A stretch of DNA of 64,000 nt from Halorientalis regularis (GCF_023698535.1 NZ_JALJCL010000011.1:62001-126000), one strand, 5' to 3'; counted from the stretch's first letter, positions 25,718 through 35,388 are shown. Numbers and translations are program-made. Notes: a model not told the origin generated them from the sequence alone.

Positions 25718-28417
25718 TCAGTCGTCGTCCCCGTCGAGTTCGGCCTGCCACTCCTGGACCGTCGCCATCAGCTCGACCGGCGGCGTCTCGTTCACGTCGA
25801 GGTCCTGCAACTGGTCGAGGACCGCCTCGGCCGCCGGATCGAGCGTCGCGCCGTCCGCGCCCACTTCGGCCGCGTCCCCGCCGTCGGCCGTCGCTCGCTC
25901 GTCCGCTGTGGCCTGTCCCTCATCGCCGGCCGCTCCGTGCTGGAAGCTCCCCGAGGAGAGATCGAAGACGGCCTGCACCGGTTCCCCGCTCCCGCCGCCT
26001 TTCGCCTCGATGGCCTTCTCTTCACGGAGCCGTTCCAGCACGTCCCGCGAGCGGTCGACGACCGGATCGGGGACACCGGCCAGATCCGCGACGTGAATTC
26101 CGTAGGAGCGATCCGTCGGGCCCTCCCGCACCGTCCGGAGGAAGGTCACGTCGCCGTCGCTCTCGTCCGCAGCGACGTGGACGTTGGCCACCCGCTCCAG
26201 GTGGTCGGCCAGCCCGGTCAGCTCGTGGTAGTGGGTCGCGAAGAGCGTCTTCGCGCGGACCTGGTTGTGGATGTACTCCGTCGCGGCCCACGCGATGGAA
26301 ATGCCGTCGTAGGTCGCCGTCCCGCGACCCACCTCGTCGAGAATCACGAGCGAGTCGTCGGTCGCCGAGTGCAGGATGTTCGAGAGTTCCTGCATCTCGA
26401 CCATGAACGTCGAGCGGCCCTGGGCCAGCTCGTCCAGCGCACCGACGCGCGTGAAGATGCCGTCGACCAGGCCCACCCGCGCCGACTCCGCGGGGACGAA
26501 ACTCCCGATCTGGGCCAGCAGCGTGATCAGCGCCGCCTGTCGCATGTAGGTGGACTTCCCGCTCATGTTCGGGCCCGTCACGATCAAAAAGCGCCGGTCG
26601 TCGTCCATCGCGAGGTCGTTGGGGACGAACGAGGTGGTCTGTTCGACGACGGGGTGGCGGCCCTGCCGGATGTCCAGGTCCCGACCCTCGACCAGTTCCG
26701 GCCGGGTCCAGTCGTTGCGGACGGCGTGGGTCGCGAGGCTCCCGAGCGCGTCCAGTTCCGCCAGCGCCCGGCCCACGTCCTGCAGGAGCGTCGCCCGGTC
26801 GGCAACCCGCTCCCGGAGGGTCTGGAACAGGTCGTACTCCAGGTCACCCCGTTGCTCCTCCAGTCGCAGAATCTCCCGTTCTTTCTCCTCCAGTTCGGGG
26901 ATGGTGAACCGCTCCGAGTTTTTCAGCGTCTTGATCGGCTCGTACTCGTCGGGCACGTCGTCGGCCTCGCTCTTGCCGACCTGGATGTAGTATCCATCAG
27001 TTTTGTTCCGGTCGACCTGCAGGTGGGTGATTCCATGCCGCCCCTTCTCGCGCTGATCGAGCGTCTCGATCCACTCTCTGGCCGCCTCGTGTTGCTCGAT
27101 GATCTCGTCGAGTTCGTCGTCGTACCCCCGCCGGAAGAGGCCGCCCTGCGTGACCGTGCCGGGCGGGTCGTCGGTCAGCGCCTCGTCGAGTTCGGCGGCG
27201 AGGTCGGCGGCGCTCTCGCGGTCGGCTCCGGCGACGATCTCGCTCAGCGGCGATTCCGCCAGCTGGTCCCGTCCGTCGATCACCTCGGCGGCGCGGGGCA
27301 GGAGTGCGAGCGTCTCGGCGACCCGCAGGAGGTCGCCCGCGTCGGCGCTCCCAGAGGCCGCCCGGCTGGCCAGCCGTTCGAGGTCGTACGCGCCGGAAAG
27401 CACCTCCCGGAGTTCTTCGCGAGCCATCGCGGCCTCGGTCAGCGCGGCCACCGCGGACTGGCGGCGCTTCAGTTCTCGCCGAGAGCGCCGCGGTCTGACG
27501 AGCCACTGGCTCAGCAGGCGACCGCCGGCGCTGGTGACGGTGTGGTCGATGGTCGCGAACAGGGATCCCGACCGGTCGCCCTGCATGGTCTCGGTGAGTT
27601 CGAGGTTGCGCTGGGTGGTCGCGTCCAGTTCGACGTGGTCGCTCCCGCTGTAGGTCTGCAGGCGCGTCACCGACGCGAGCGCGCCCTGGCCGGTTTCCTC
27701 GACGTAGGCGAGCACCGCGCCGGCTGCCCGGATCGCCGCCTCGTCGTCGTCGATCCCGACGCTCTCGGTCGTGTCGTCGCCGAACTGCTCGCGGACGCGG
27801 TGGCGCGCCCGTCCCGGCGCGAACGACTCCGCGGCGTGCAACGTCAGCGTCGCCGTCGTCCGCTCGCGAATCCGGTCCAGCAGCGCCTCGTCGGCCCGTA
27901 CGTCCGGGCCGGGCAGCACCTCCGCGGGGTCGAACTTGTACAACTCCGTCAGGAGCGCGCCCTCGCTGTCCTCGCCGCCGACGCTGGTCACGAAGAACTG
28001 GCCGGTCGTCACGTCCGCGGCGGCGACGCCGTACCCGTCGCCCTCGCGGACCACCGCGGCGAGGTACTGGGCGTCGTCGTCGGTCGTCTCGATCAGCGTC
28101 CCCGGCGTCACGACACGGGTGATCGCCCGCTCGTGGCCGTCCTCGGTCTCGTGCTGGTCCGCGACCGCGACCCGGTACCCGCGTTCGACCAGCGCCGTCA
28201 GGTAGGGGGTGAGATCGTCGACCGGCACGCCCGCCATCGGGTACGACGAGCCATGCGAGGACTTCTGTGACACTTTCAGGTCGAGTTCGTCGGCCACGGT
28301 TTCCGCGTCCTCGTCGAAGAACTCGTAGAAGTCACCGCACTGCATCGCCAGCAGATCCGCATCCGTCTCCTCCTTGAGGGCGAGAAACTCTCCGACGATG
28401 CCCGTCGCCTCTGTCAT
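25718..28417 (-). CDS. mutS: DNA mismatch repair protein MutS (copy A)
   Basis: 899 aa from ATG at 28417 (MTEATGIVGEF). Domain I has the mismatch-reading GDFYEFF with the F-x-E motif. The ATPase has Walker [14 protein letters not shown] near residue 605, Walker [11 protein letters not shown], and the FATHYHELT signature. An acidic tail with the VNETPPVEL C-terminus follows. It is full length, so a functional MutS1. It recognises mismatches and recruits MutL, encoded 20 kb upstream. Convergent with the bactofilin-like operon. A relic of a related 3' end lies at 20599. Confidence 0.97.
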   Translation of the reverse strand: MTEATGIVGEFLALKEETDADLLAMQCGDFYEFFDEDAETVADELDLKVSQKSSHGSSYPMAGVPVDDLTPYLTALVERGYRVAVADQHETEDGHERAITRVVTPGTLIETTDDDAQYLAAVVREGDGYGVAAADVTTGQFFVTSVGGEDSEGALLTELYKFDPAEVLPGPDVRADEALLDRIRERTTATLTLHAAESFAPGRARHRVREQFGDDTTESVGIDDDEAAIRAAGAVLAYVEETGQGALASVTRLQTYSGSDHVELDATTQRNLELTETMQGDRSGSLFATIDHTVTSAGGRLLSQWLVRPRRSRRELKRRQSAVAALTEAAMAREELREVLSGAYDLERLASRAASGSADAGDLLRVAETLALLPRAAEVIDGRDQLAESPLSEIVAGADRESAADLAAELDEALTDDPPGTVTQGGLFRRGYDDELDEIIEQHEAAREWIETLDQREKGRHGITHLQVDRNKTDGYYIQVGKSEADDVPDEYEPIKTLKNSERFTIPELEEKEREILRLEEQRGDLEYDLFQTLRERVADRATLLQDVGRALAELDALGSLATHAVRNDWTRPELVEGRDLDIRQGRHPVVEQTTSFVPNDLAMDDDRRFLIVTGPNMSGKSTYMRQAALITLLAQIGSFVPAESARVGLVDGIFTRVGALDELAQGRSTFMVEMQELSNILHSATDDSLVILDEVGRGTATYDGISIAWAATEYIHNQVRAKTLFATHYHELTGLADHLERVANVHVAADESDGDVTFLRTVREGPTDRSYGIHVADLAGVPDPVVDRSRDVLERLREEKAIEAKGGGSGEPVQAVFDLSSGSFQHGAAGDEGQATADERATADGGDAAEVGADGATLDPAAEAVLDQLQDLDVNETPPVELMATVQEWQAELDGDDD

Positions 28418-28499
28418 ACCCTGCTCTGGGAGCGACACCGAATAAAACGCTGTGGGTCCGTGGCGGAAGTGGTCGCCCCACCTCGGCCCGGCGGCCGCC

Positions 28500-28624
28500 G
28501 GCCCGTTCGCTACCGCATCCCCGATCGGGTAAAAATTTCAACGCGTAACATATAAAATACCGAAAATAGATGGGAGATATAAACACTTAATTGAATTCGT
28601 TTGTGAAGCTTGTTGGTACGCATC
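28500..28624. promoter_or_regulatory. AT-rich divergent promoter region (mutS / exported hydrolase)
   Basis: The region between the divergent genes turns markedly AT-rich from about 28530. Candidate archaeal TATA boxes for the plus-strand gene are catataaaat (28548-28557) and agatataaac (28575-28584). The latter lies about 40 bp before the ATG at 28625. Promoter elements for mutS on the minus strand are not distinct in the GC-rich part near 28440-28500. No operator-like palindrome was seen. Confidence 0.4.
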
Positions 28625-30139
28625 ATGGGAGCGGACCACAATGCGGACGAACGGGGTACAGACGTGGGGCGGGTGAACCGACGGCGATTCCTCGGGGCCT
28701 CGGGGGCGGCCCTGACGGCGCTCGCGACCGGCGTGGGGACGGCCTCGGCGTCGTTCGGATCGGGTGTCACCTCCGAGGACTACACCATCGAGTCGTGGGA
28801 CGGGACCGAACTGGAGGCGACGCTGTACACGCCCGACGCCAACGAGCCACAGCCGGCCGTCCTGATGACCCACGGCTGGGGGGCGTTCCGGGAATCGCCG
28901 CTGACGCTGCCGAAGGCGAAGTTCCACGCCAAGCAGGGGTACACCGTCCTGACCTACGACTCCCGCGGGTTCGGGAGTTCCGAGGGGACCGTCGGGCTCG
29001 ACGGGCCCAACGAGATCAAAGACGCCCAGCGGCTGGTCGACTGGCTGGCCAACCGGCCGGAGGTGGCGCTCGACGCCACCGACGACCCGAAGGTCGGCAT
29101 GGACGGCGTCTCCTACGCCGGGGGCATCCAGCTGTCTGCGGCGGCGGCCGACGACCGGATCGACGCGGTCGCACCGCGGATCGCCTGGAACGACCTGCAG
29201 TACTCGCTGGCACCGAACGGCGTCATCAAGATCGGCTGGCTGTCGATCCTGCTCGGACTCGGGGGGCTCAGCGCCAACCTGATCGGGCCCGACACCAACA
29301 TCGACCCGCGGCTGTACGACTGGTACGAGCAGGCGCTGCGGACCAACGACCTGCCGCCGGGCATCCTCGAAGCGAACGAGAAGCGATCCTTCCCGTATTT
29401 CGAGGACTACGACACGCCGACCTTCCTCATCCAGGGGTGGGACGACTCGCTGTTCAAGCCCATCGAGGCTGTCCGGACCTACCGGACCCTGCAGGACCGG
29501 GGCGTCGAGTCGCGACTGGCCTTCTACGAGGGCGGGCACGCCCCCGAGGAGATCACCGTGCCGTTCGACCAGCGCGGGTACATGAACGGACTGGTGAACA
29601 CGTGGTTCGACCGCCACCTCCGCGGCGAGAGTACCGACATCCCCCAGTCGAACACGTACCTCAAACAGCGTGAGGAGTTCCGGACCGAGGAGCAGTTCCC
29701 GCCGGACGACACCGAGTTCGTCACGTACGACCTCGGCAACGCCGACGCGAACGGGGACGACCGCATCGAGCAGTGGAGCTGGTGGTACGACTCGAACGTC
29801 ACCTACACCTGGGACGTGCGCGACCGCGCCGAGTGGTACGGGACGCCACAGATCGACCTCTCGCTGGACGTGCACGGCCCCGAAGCCCGGATCTTCGTCA
29901 ACATGCTCCGGAACGGCGAGCCGATCAACGGCATCGGCGAAGCCTACCGGATCGAGGGCTCGGGCGTCTCGCGGATCAGCTTCGAGTTCCCGACGCTTCA
30001 GCGGTTCGTCTCGCCGAGCGATCAGTTGGGACTCCAGATCGAGGTCTCCAGTCCCTACTATCTGGACTCCCGCGAGTCCGAAGGCGTCACGATCAGGCCC
30101 GGCGAGTCCAGGGTGAATCTGCCACAGCGACCGCGGTAG
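28625..30139 (+). CDS. Tat-exported CocE/NonD-family hydrolase
   Basis: 504 aa from ATG at 28625. A twin-arginine signal NRRRFLGASGAALTALATG begins near residue 18 and is cut around ASASFG, so the protein is exported folded. The alpha/beta-hydrolase core has the HGWG oxyanion region near residue 85, the nucleophile in GVSYAGG, an Asp in QGWDDSLF, and a His in EGGHAPEE. The C-terminal beta-sandwich (residues about 345-504) is the X-Pro dipeptidyl-peptidase domain. The family includes acyl-peptide and ester hydrolases; the substrate is unknown. It acts outside the membrane. Confidence 0.88.
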   Translation: MGADHNADERGTDVGRVNRRRFLGASGAALTALATGVGTASASFGSGVTSEDYTIESWDGTELEATLYTPDANEPQPAVLMTHGWGAFRESPLTLPKAKFHAKQGYTVLTYDSRGFGSSEGTVGLDGPNEIKDAQRLVDWLANRPEVALDATDDPKVGMDGVSYAGGIQLSAAAADDRIDAVAPRIAWNDLQYSLAPNGVIKIGWLSILLGLGGLSANLIGPDTNIDPRLYDWYEQALRTNDLPPGILEANEKRSFPYFEDYDTPTFLIQGWDDSLFKPIEAVRTYRTLQDRGVESRLAFYEGGHAPEEITVPFDQRGYMNGLVNTWFDRHLRGESTDIPQSNTYLKQREEFRTEEQFPPDDTEFVTYDLGNADANGDDRIEQWSWWYDSNVTYTWDVRDRAEWYGTPQIDLSLDVHGPEARIFVNMLRNGEPINGIGEAYRIEGSGVSRISFEFPTLQRFVSPSDQLGLQIEVSSPYYLDSRESEGVTIRPGESRVNLPQRPR

Positions 30140-30162
30140 CCGCCCGGCACCGTTTTCCGGAC

Positions 30163-32115
30163 TCACTGCTCGCGAACGGTGACGCCGGAGATCTCGAAGC
30201 GTGCGCCCGTCCCGGCCGCGCCGTCCGCGATGCGAATCCGCCAGTCGTGGGCGTCGACGATGTCCTTGACGATGGCCAGCCCCAGCCCCATCCCGCCGTT
30301 GCTGCCGGCGGTCCCGTACTCGAAGAGGTGGTCGCGCTGGTCGGCGGGGATACCGGGCCCGTCGTCTTCGACGTAGAAGCCATCGGGCTCTCCGTCGTCG
30401 TCGAAGACGAGGCCGACGCGGACGGAGACGGACGGGGCCGAGCCGTCGGTGTCAGCCTGCCCGACAGCGTCGCCGGACCCCGTCCGACTGCTCGTGGAGC
30501 CATGCTCCACGGCGTCACCGGAACTCTGTGAGTTCCGGTTGCCTGTCGAGCCGTGCTCGACAGCGTTCCGGAAGCAGTTCTCGAACAGTTGCTGGAGGCG
30601 GCTCCCGTCGGCGCGGACGGTGCAGTCGCTCGCGACCGTCAGCGCGGCGTCGCCCGTATCGACGACCTCCCAGGCAGCACGGGCGACGCGGTCGAGGCGG
30701 ACGAGTTGGGTGTCCTGTACTGTGGTTCCCTGGCGGGCCAGCGCGAGCAGGTCGTCGACGATGGTCTCCATCCGGTCGATGGCACCGTCGACGTGTTCGA
30801 GGTGGCGGTCGTCACCGTGTTCCTGTGCGAGTTCTAGCCGGCCCCGCGCGACTTCGAGCGGATTGCGGAGGTCGTGGGAGACGACGCTGGCGAACCGTTC
30901 GAGCCGCTCGTTCTGTCGTTCGAGTTCCGCTTGCCGGCGCGTCCGGTCGGTGATGTCGCGCATGACGCCGACGGTCCCGCGGAACTCCCCGTCGACCGAC
31001 CGGAGCGTGACGTGGACTTCGTACGTGCGCTCCCGTCCGTCGGGCGTGGTCAGCGTGACCTCGAATCGCCCCGGCGCGTCGGTGTCGGAGTCGAGGAGCC
31101 GCGCGACCGTCTCCAGATAGCGGTCGACTGCCTCCCGGCCGAACACGTCCGCGTCGAGCAGGTCGGTGTAGGACCGCCCGATCAGGTCCGCCCGGTCGAT
31201 CCCGAACACGTCGGTCGCGCGCTCGTTGGTCGTCTCGACGACCCCGTCGGCGTCGAACACGAAGACTACGTCGGGAACGGTCTCGAAGATCCGCTTGTAG
31301 CGTTCGAGTTCGCGCTCGCGCGCCCGCCGGTCGGTGATGTCCCGGACCACGCCCACCGACCCGGCGAAGGCGCCCTCGTCGTCACGGACGGGTGCGAGCG
31401 ACACCTCACAGGGCACCCGCTCGTCGGCAGCGGTCAGCAGGTCGATCTCGACGGTCTCGTGGGTCCCGCCGCCGTTGGCGAGCAGGCGCTCGATGGCCGC
31501 GTCGGCGGTCGCTACCGAGTCGGGCGTCGTGAACCGTTCGACGCTCTCGCCGACGAGATCCGCGTCTTCGTAGCCCACCCGCTCGGCCATGGCCTCGTTG
31601 TACAGCCGCAGGTTCCCGTCCGCGTCCAGCACGTACATCGGATCGCCGGCGGTCTCGACGAGCGTCCGGTAGTAGTCCGCGGGCCGAGCGCTCCCGGCCT
31701 CGGCGTCGGAACCGCGCCGCGCGGAGTGGTCGCCCGAACTCCACTCGTTGGCCGCCTCGACCGCCGCGGCGAGCCGACCGCTCGGATCCGACTCCGCTGC
31801 GAGGTTGACGTACGCGGCCACGTCGACCTCGACCGCTGCGGCCGCCAGCCGCTCGCTCCCGTCCGGCGCGACCAGGACGACGGGCAGTGTGGCGTCGACA
31901 GCGCGAACGGCGTCCACGCACCGTCGCCACGCTCCGTCCGGCGATTTGCCGGTCACGACGATGCAATCCGGCTCGGTGTCCGCCATCGCCCGACGAATCG
32001 CCGAGACCGTCGCTACCCGTTCGACCTCGTATCCGTTCAGGAGATTCCCGAGGTCGAGTACGGCGTCCGCGAGGTCGGCCGTCACCACCGCTGGAACTGT
32101 ATCGTCGGTCGTCAC
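30163..32115 (-). CDS. PAS-domain sensor histidine kinase with receiver-like N-terminus
   Basis: 650 aa, no transmembrane helices. Residues 1-115 resemble a receiver domain (VVTGKSPDGA, LPVVLVAPDG) whose phospho-acceptor pocket is not obviously complete. Two PAS domains follow at about 145-265 and 275-395, each ended by a VRDITDR/MRDITDR link. The HisKA box SHDLRNPLEVARG lies near residue 415. The HATPase has NCFRNAVEHGS, DDGPGIP and GGMGLGLAIV. Between the N-box and next strand sits a repetitive Ser/Gly/Asn-rich insert made by three DNA hairpins. It is cytosolic and senses an unknown signal; no partner regulator is adjacent. Confidence 0.93.
   Translation of the reverse strand: MTTDDTVPAVVTADLADAVLDLGNLLNGYEVERVATVSAIRRAMADTEPDCIVVTGKSPDGAWRRCVDAVRAVDATLPVVLVAPDGSERLAAAAVEVDVAAYVNLAAESDPSGRLAAAVEAANEWSSGDHSARRGSDAEAGSARPADYYRTLVETAGDPMYVLDADGNLRLYNEAMAERVGYEDADLVGESVERFTTPDSVATADAAIERLLANGGGTHETVEIDLLTAADERVPCEVSLAPVRDDEGAFAGSVGVVRDITDRRARERELERYKRIFETVPDVVFVFDADGVVETTNERATDVFGIDRADLIGRSYTDLLDADVFGREAVDRYLETVARLLDSDTDAPGRFEVTLTTPDGRERTYEVHVTLRSVDGEFRGTVGVMRDITDRTRRQAELERQNERLERFASVVSHDLRNPLEVARGRLELAQEHGDDRHLEHVDGAIDRMETIVDDLLALARQGTTVQDTQLVRLDRVARAAWEVVDTGDAALTVASDCTVRADGSRLQQLFENCFRNAVEHGSTGNRNSQSSGDAVEHGSTSSRTGSGDAVGQADTDGSAPSVSVRVGLVFDDDGEPDGFYVEDDGPGIPADQRDHLFEYGTAGSNGGMGLGLAIVKDIVDAHDWRIRIADGAAGTGARFEISGVTVREQ
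30494..30562. repeat. Three tandem perfect hairpins inside the histidine kinase gene
   Basis: Three consecutive perfect inverted repeats occupy 69 bp: GTGGAGC-cat-GCTCCAC (30494-30510), ACCGGAACT-ctgtg-AGTTCCGGT (30517-30539) and TGTCGAGC-cgt-GCTCGACA (30544-30562). They encode the repetitive insert of the kinase ATPase domain, in which AVEHGST occurs twice and flanks shorter Ser/Gly/Asn-rich pieces. The reading frame stays open. The array looks like a hairpin-driven expansion. Confidence 0.8.
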
Positions 32116-32194
32116 CAGTCTTGCTTGCCAGTCTTGCCGACCCCGTTGAATGTTTTCCGGAATAGTTCTATGGAAAAATACCGGATGTATCAGT

Positions 32195-33562
32195 CTACTC
32201 GACCTCGAGCCCGTCCCGGACCGCCAGTGTTCGCTCGGCCAGCGCCGCGGCGTCGTCGGCCAGCAGTTTCACCATCGGTTCCCGCCCGACGCCGCCCCGG
32301 TCGACGACCGCGACGGGCGACCCCTCCGCTCGCTCGAACGCCCTCTCGGCCAGCCACCGCTGGATCGACTCCGGCGCGTCGGGTGCGGCATCGTGGACTG
32401 TGACGACCTCGCCGTCCAGATCGGACAGCGCTGCCGCCACGTCGTCGTCGACCCGGCAGTTCACCGCGAACCGCCGGGCGGCGTCGAACTCCCGGCAGGC
32501 GATCAGGAAGTGCGCGACGTGACTCGACGCGCCGAAGCGAACCCCCCGGTTGGGCCGGACGCCCGAGAGCGTCCGCGTAATTCTGCCTTCGACGGCAGCT
32601 GTCTCGTCGGGACGTTCGGCGTAGGGGGTCGCACCGACGACGTTCATCCCGACTTCGGGGACCAGTGGTGACACGTCGCGGTCGACGAACCGCTCGACGA
32701 CCTCGGTGACGCGCTCGGCCGTCGGTTCGCGGGCGGCCCGGTTCCGACGCTCGACCGTGTGATGGACGCTGCCCGGTCCCTCACCCACGTCCAGCGGGTA
32801 GCGCACGGCCCGCGCGAGCAGGTCGACGCCGGTCGCGACGGCCGCCGAGAGGTCGGCCCCGCGAGCCAGGTGGGCCGCGATGGCGCTGGAGAGGGTACAC
32901 CCCGACCCGTGAGTCGCGTCGGTCTCGACGCGGGGGTGACGGAACGTCTCGACGGTCTCCTCGGTCACCAGCACGTCCACGACCTCGTCGGTTCGGTCGT
33001 CGTCGGCGAACTCGACGTGGCCGCCCTTGACCAGCGCGGCGGTCGCGCCGAGGTCGCGCAGTTGCTCGCCCACCGCCTGCATCTCCGCTTCGGTCTCCGG
33101 CTCGATCCCGGTCAGGACTGTCGCCTCGTCGGCGTTGGGCGTCACGAGCGTCGCCGCACCGATCAGGTCCTCGTAGGCCGCCTCCGCTTCGGGTTCGAGC
33201 AGGCGGTCGCCCGAGGCCGCGACCATCACCGGGTCGACCACGAGGTTCGGGAGGCGGTCGGCATAGCTCTCGACCGTCTCGACGACCTCGGCGGTCGCGA
33301 GCATCCCCGTCTTCACCGCGCCCACGTCGAAGTCGTCGAGGACGGCGTCCAGCTGGGCCTCGATCTCCGCGGTCGGGAGCAGGTGGGTCCCCTCGACGCC
33401 GCGGGTGTTCTGTGCCGTGACGCTCGTGATCGCGCTGGTCCCGAACGCCCCGCAGGCCTCCATCGTCTTCAGGTCCGCCTGGATGCCCGCGCCACCGCCG
33501 GAATCGCTGCCGGCGACGGTCAGCGCGACCGGCCGGGACTCCGGTGCCGCTCGTCGTTTCAT
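32195..33562 (-). CDS. thiDN: Bifunctional HMP-phosphate kinase / thiamine-phosphate synthase
   Basis: 455 aa fusion. Residues 1-270 are Thi[20 protein letters not shown] near the start, [13 protein letters not shown] and the [15 protein letters not shown] anion-hole motif. This part phosphorylates hydroxymethylpyrimidine and its phosphate. Residues about 285-455 are the ThiN domain ([30 protein letters not shown]), which in archaea joins the pyrimidine to thiazole phosphate in place of ThiE. No other thiamine genes are nearby except thiI at 45857. No thiamine riboswitch is visible upstream. Confidence 0.95.
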   Translation of the reverse strand: MKRRAAPESRPVALTVAGSDSGGGAGIQADLKTMEACGAFGTSAITSVTAQNTRGVEGTHLLPTAEIEAQLDAVLDDFDVGAVKTGMLATAEVVETVESYADRLPNLVVDPVMVAASGDRLLEPEAEAAYEDLIGAATLVTPNADEATVLTGIEPETEAEMQAVGEQLRDLGATAALVKGGHVEFADDDRTDEVVDVLVTEETVETFRHPRVETDATHGSGCTLSSAIAAHLARGADLSAAVATGVDLLARAVRYPLDVGEGPGSVHHTVERRNRAAREPTAERVTEVVERFVDRDVSPLVPEVGMNVVGATPYAERPDETAAVEGRITRTLSGVRPNRGVRFGASSHVAHFLIACREFDAARRFAVNCRVDDDVAAALSDLDGEVVTVHDAAPDAPESIQRWLAERAFERAEGSPVAVVDRGGVGREPMVKLLADDAAALAERTLAVRDGLEVE

Positions 33563-33769
33563 ACCCCCAAGTCCGGCCGGGACACACTAAGTTGCTGGCG
33601 GTGCGGTCCGTCGACTCCGAGCGAGTGCCACTCCCTTATCCATCCTAGTATGCTAACAATACTCCATACAACATTCAGCACAATACTTATATTCGACAAC
33701 GGCTCCCATACGGGTGAGACGCGACGGACGTGGTGTGATGACACGGCGCGACCGCGCGTGAACACAACA

Positions 33770-33916
33770 ATGGCAGAACCAGCAGAACGGATCGATTCCG
33801 AGATCGACGAGAAGTACGGCGAGTTCGAGACCGACGACGGCGACCTGATCGTCTACGACCGCGACGACAAGGCGGCGTGGATCCAGTCCAACACAGTCAC
33901 GCCGGTCGAGCAATAA
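33770..33916 (+). CDS. Small acidic haloarchaeal protein
   Basis: 48 aa from ATG at 33770. The sequence is acidic and contains EFETDDGDLIVYDRDDKAAW, ending IQSNTVTPVEQ. The same type of tiny protein, with a D-G-x-L-I-x-Y-D core and a following W-I, is widespread in haloarchaea, but I cannot assign a function. A TATA-like tacttatatt about 85 bp upstream (33684-33693) and the AT-rich region 33640-33700 support a promoter. The stop is adjacent to the end of the convergent AIR-synthase pseudogene. Confidence 0.6.
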   Translation: MAEPAERIDSEIDEKYGEFETDDGDLIVYDRDDKAAWIQSNTVTPVEQ

Positions 33917-34453
33917 TCACTCCAGTTTCTCCGCGTACTCCTCCACGGCCGCCCAGAATGGGTCCTATCCCGGGTGGTCCTGTTCCTGGCCGTCGACGGC
34001 CAGCCCCGACCTCGCGACGACCTCGCCCACGTCGGCGGCTGGAATCCCCTCGTCGTCGAGGGCCGCGAGTACGTCGTCGACCCCCGACGGGCCGACCGTC
34101 GCCAGGCGCGTCCCCCCGCTGATCGAGATCCAGGGATCGATGCCGAAGAAGTCACACGCCTCGACGACGCCGTGCTGGACCGGCACCGCGTCCCGTTCGA
34201 TCTCGATTCGGACGTCCGCGGCGCGGCCCATCTCGAACAGTCCGCCGTAGATGCCACACTCGGTGGCGTCGTGCATCGCCGTCACCGGGCCCGCCGCCGC
34301 GGCCGTCAGCGCGTCCCTGACGGGACTCATGTCGTAGACGCGGTCCTGTGTGGCCTGCAGCGTGTCGGCGTCGACGGCCTCGGCCAGCAGGGGTTCGTAC
34401 TGGATCGAGAGGGGTCCCGTGGCCTCGATGGCCGGCTTCGTGTCGCTCGTCAC
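33917..34453 (-). pseudogene. AIR synthase-related (HypE/ThiL-like) gene, truncated and interrupted
   Basis: The frame from the GTG at 34453 encodes only the C-terminal half of an AIR-synthase-related protein: KPAIEATGPLSIQYEP, then MHDATECGIYGGLFEM and ISISGGTRLATVGP. Family members have a further N-terminal ATP-binding half of about 150 residues, absent here. Near the end, codons read DHPG-TAG-DPFWAAVEEYAEKLE-TGA: an in-frame stop at 33962-33964 cuts off the last 14 residues, which are still recognisable. Two independent lesions make this a decaying pseudogene. Confidence 0.75.
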
Positions 34454-34613
34454 CGTCGCTCCCGTCGCGCTCGAACGCGTCGTCGTCAGGCTCGGGACGG
34501 TGCTGAAGTTCCTCGGCGAGGAGGGCGAATCGAGCGCCTGACCCGTCGGGTCACCGTCGCGACTGGCTCTCTCGTATCGCGTCTTTTTCCCGTTTCAAGC
34601 CACTGGAACGGCT

Positions 34614-35249
34614 ATGCCCGACACCACCGGCGACGACCGGATCACCGTCTACTCCGACTACGTCTGTCCGTTCTGTTATCTCGGCCGGCACTCGCTGGCG
34701 GAGTACCAGGACGAACGCGACGAGGACCTCGTGATCGACTGGCACCCCTTCGACCTCCGGGCCGGCAAGCGCAACCCCGACGGGAGCATCGACCACGACG
34801 TGGACGACGGCAAAGACGAGGACTACTACGAACAGGCCAAAGAGAACGTCCGCCGCCTGCAGGACGAGTACGACGTGGCGATGGACCTCGAACTCTCCCG
34901 GGACATCGACTCCCTGTCCGCCCAGATCGCCTCGGTCCGCGTCCGCGACGAGTACGACTACGACACGTGGCTGGACTTCGACTGGGCCATCTTCGAGGCC
35001 CTCTGGACCGAAGGGCGCGACATCGGCGAGCCGGACGTGTTGGCCGACCTCGCCGAGGACACCGGCGTCGACCCCGACGACGTTCGGGCGGCCCTCGACG
35101 ACGACGACCTCCGCGAGCGCGTCCGCACGCTGTTCGACGACGCGAAAAACCAGGGCGTCAGCGGCGTGCCGACGTTCACGTACGACGGGTACGCCGCCCG
35201 CGGCGCGGTCCCGCCCGAGCAGTTGCGACGGCTGGTCGAGGGAAGTTAG
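34614..35249 (+). CDS. DsbA-family (FrnE-like) oxidoreductase
   Basis: 211 aa. The N-terminal thioredoxin-fold strand leads into SDYVCPFCYLG, a CxxC redox site near residues 18-21. A helical insert follows, and the C-terminal cis-Pro region reads GVSGVPTFTYDGYAARG. The pattern matches FrnE/2-hydroxychromene-2-carboxylate isomerase-type DsbA proteins. There is no signal peptide, so it is cytosolic. The second half is rich in Asp/Glu as expected for a halophile. The usual role is thiol-disulfide exchange or oxidative-stress protection; the partner is unknown. Confidence 0.88.
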   Translation: MPDTTGDDRITVYSDYVCPFCYLGRHSLAEYQDERDEDLVIDWHPFDLRAGKRNPDGSIDHDVDDGKDEDYYEQAKENVRRLQDEYDVAMDLELSRDIDSLSAQIASVRVRDEYDYDTWLDFDWAIFEALWTEGRDIGEPDVLADLAEDTGVDPDDVRAALDDDDLRERVRTLFDDAKNQGVSGVPTFTYDGYAARGAVPPEQLRRLVEGS

Positions 35250-35388
35250 GTATCTCTCGTGTACAGTATCTGCGGTTTGATGGTTCGGTCCCTGCAGATG
35301 CTCACCCGGCGACAGACCTGACACGGATTCGGAAGTGATGGTCCTGATCCCATAGTTCAAGCTGATGGGGACAATACCATAGTACGAG

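Noticed and set aside
25709-28270. Long open frame of 853 codons antisense to mutS
   Set aside because: Same explanation; the sense strand carries full-length MutS with all motifs.
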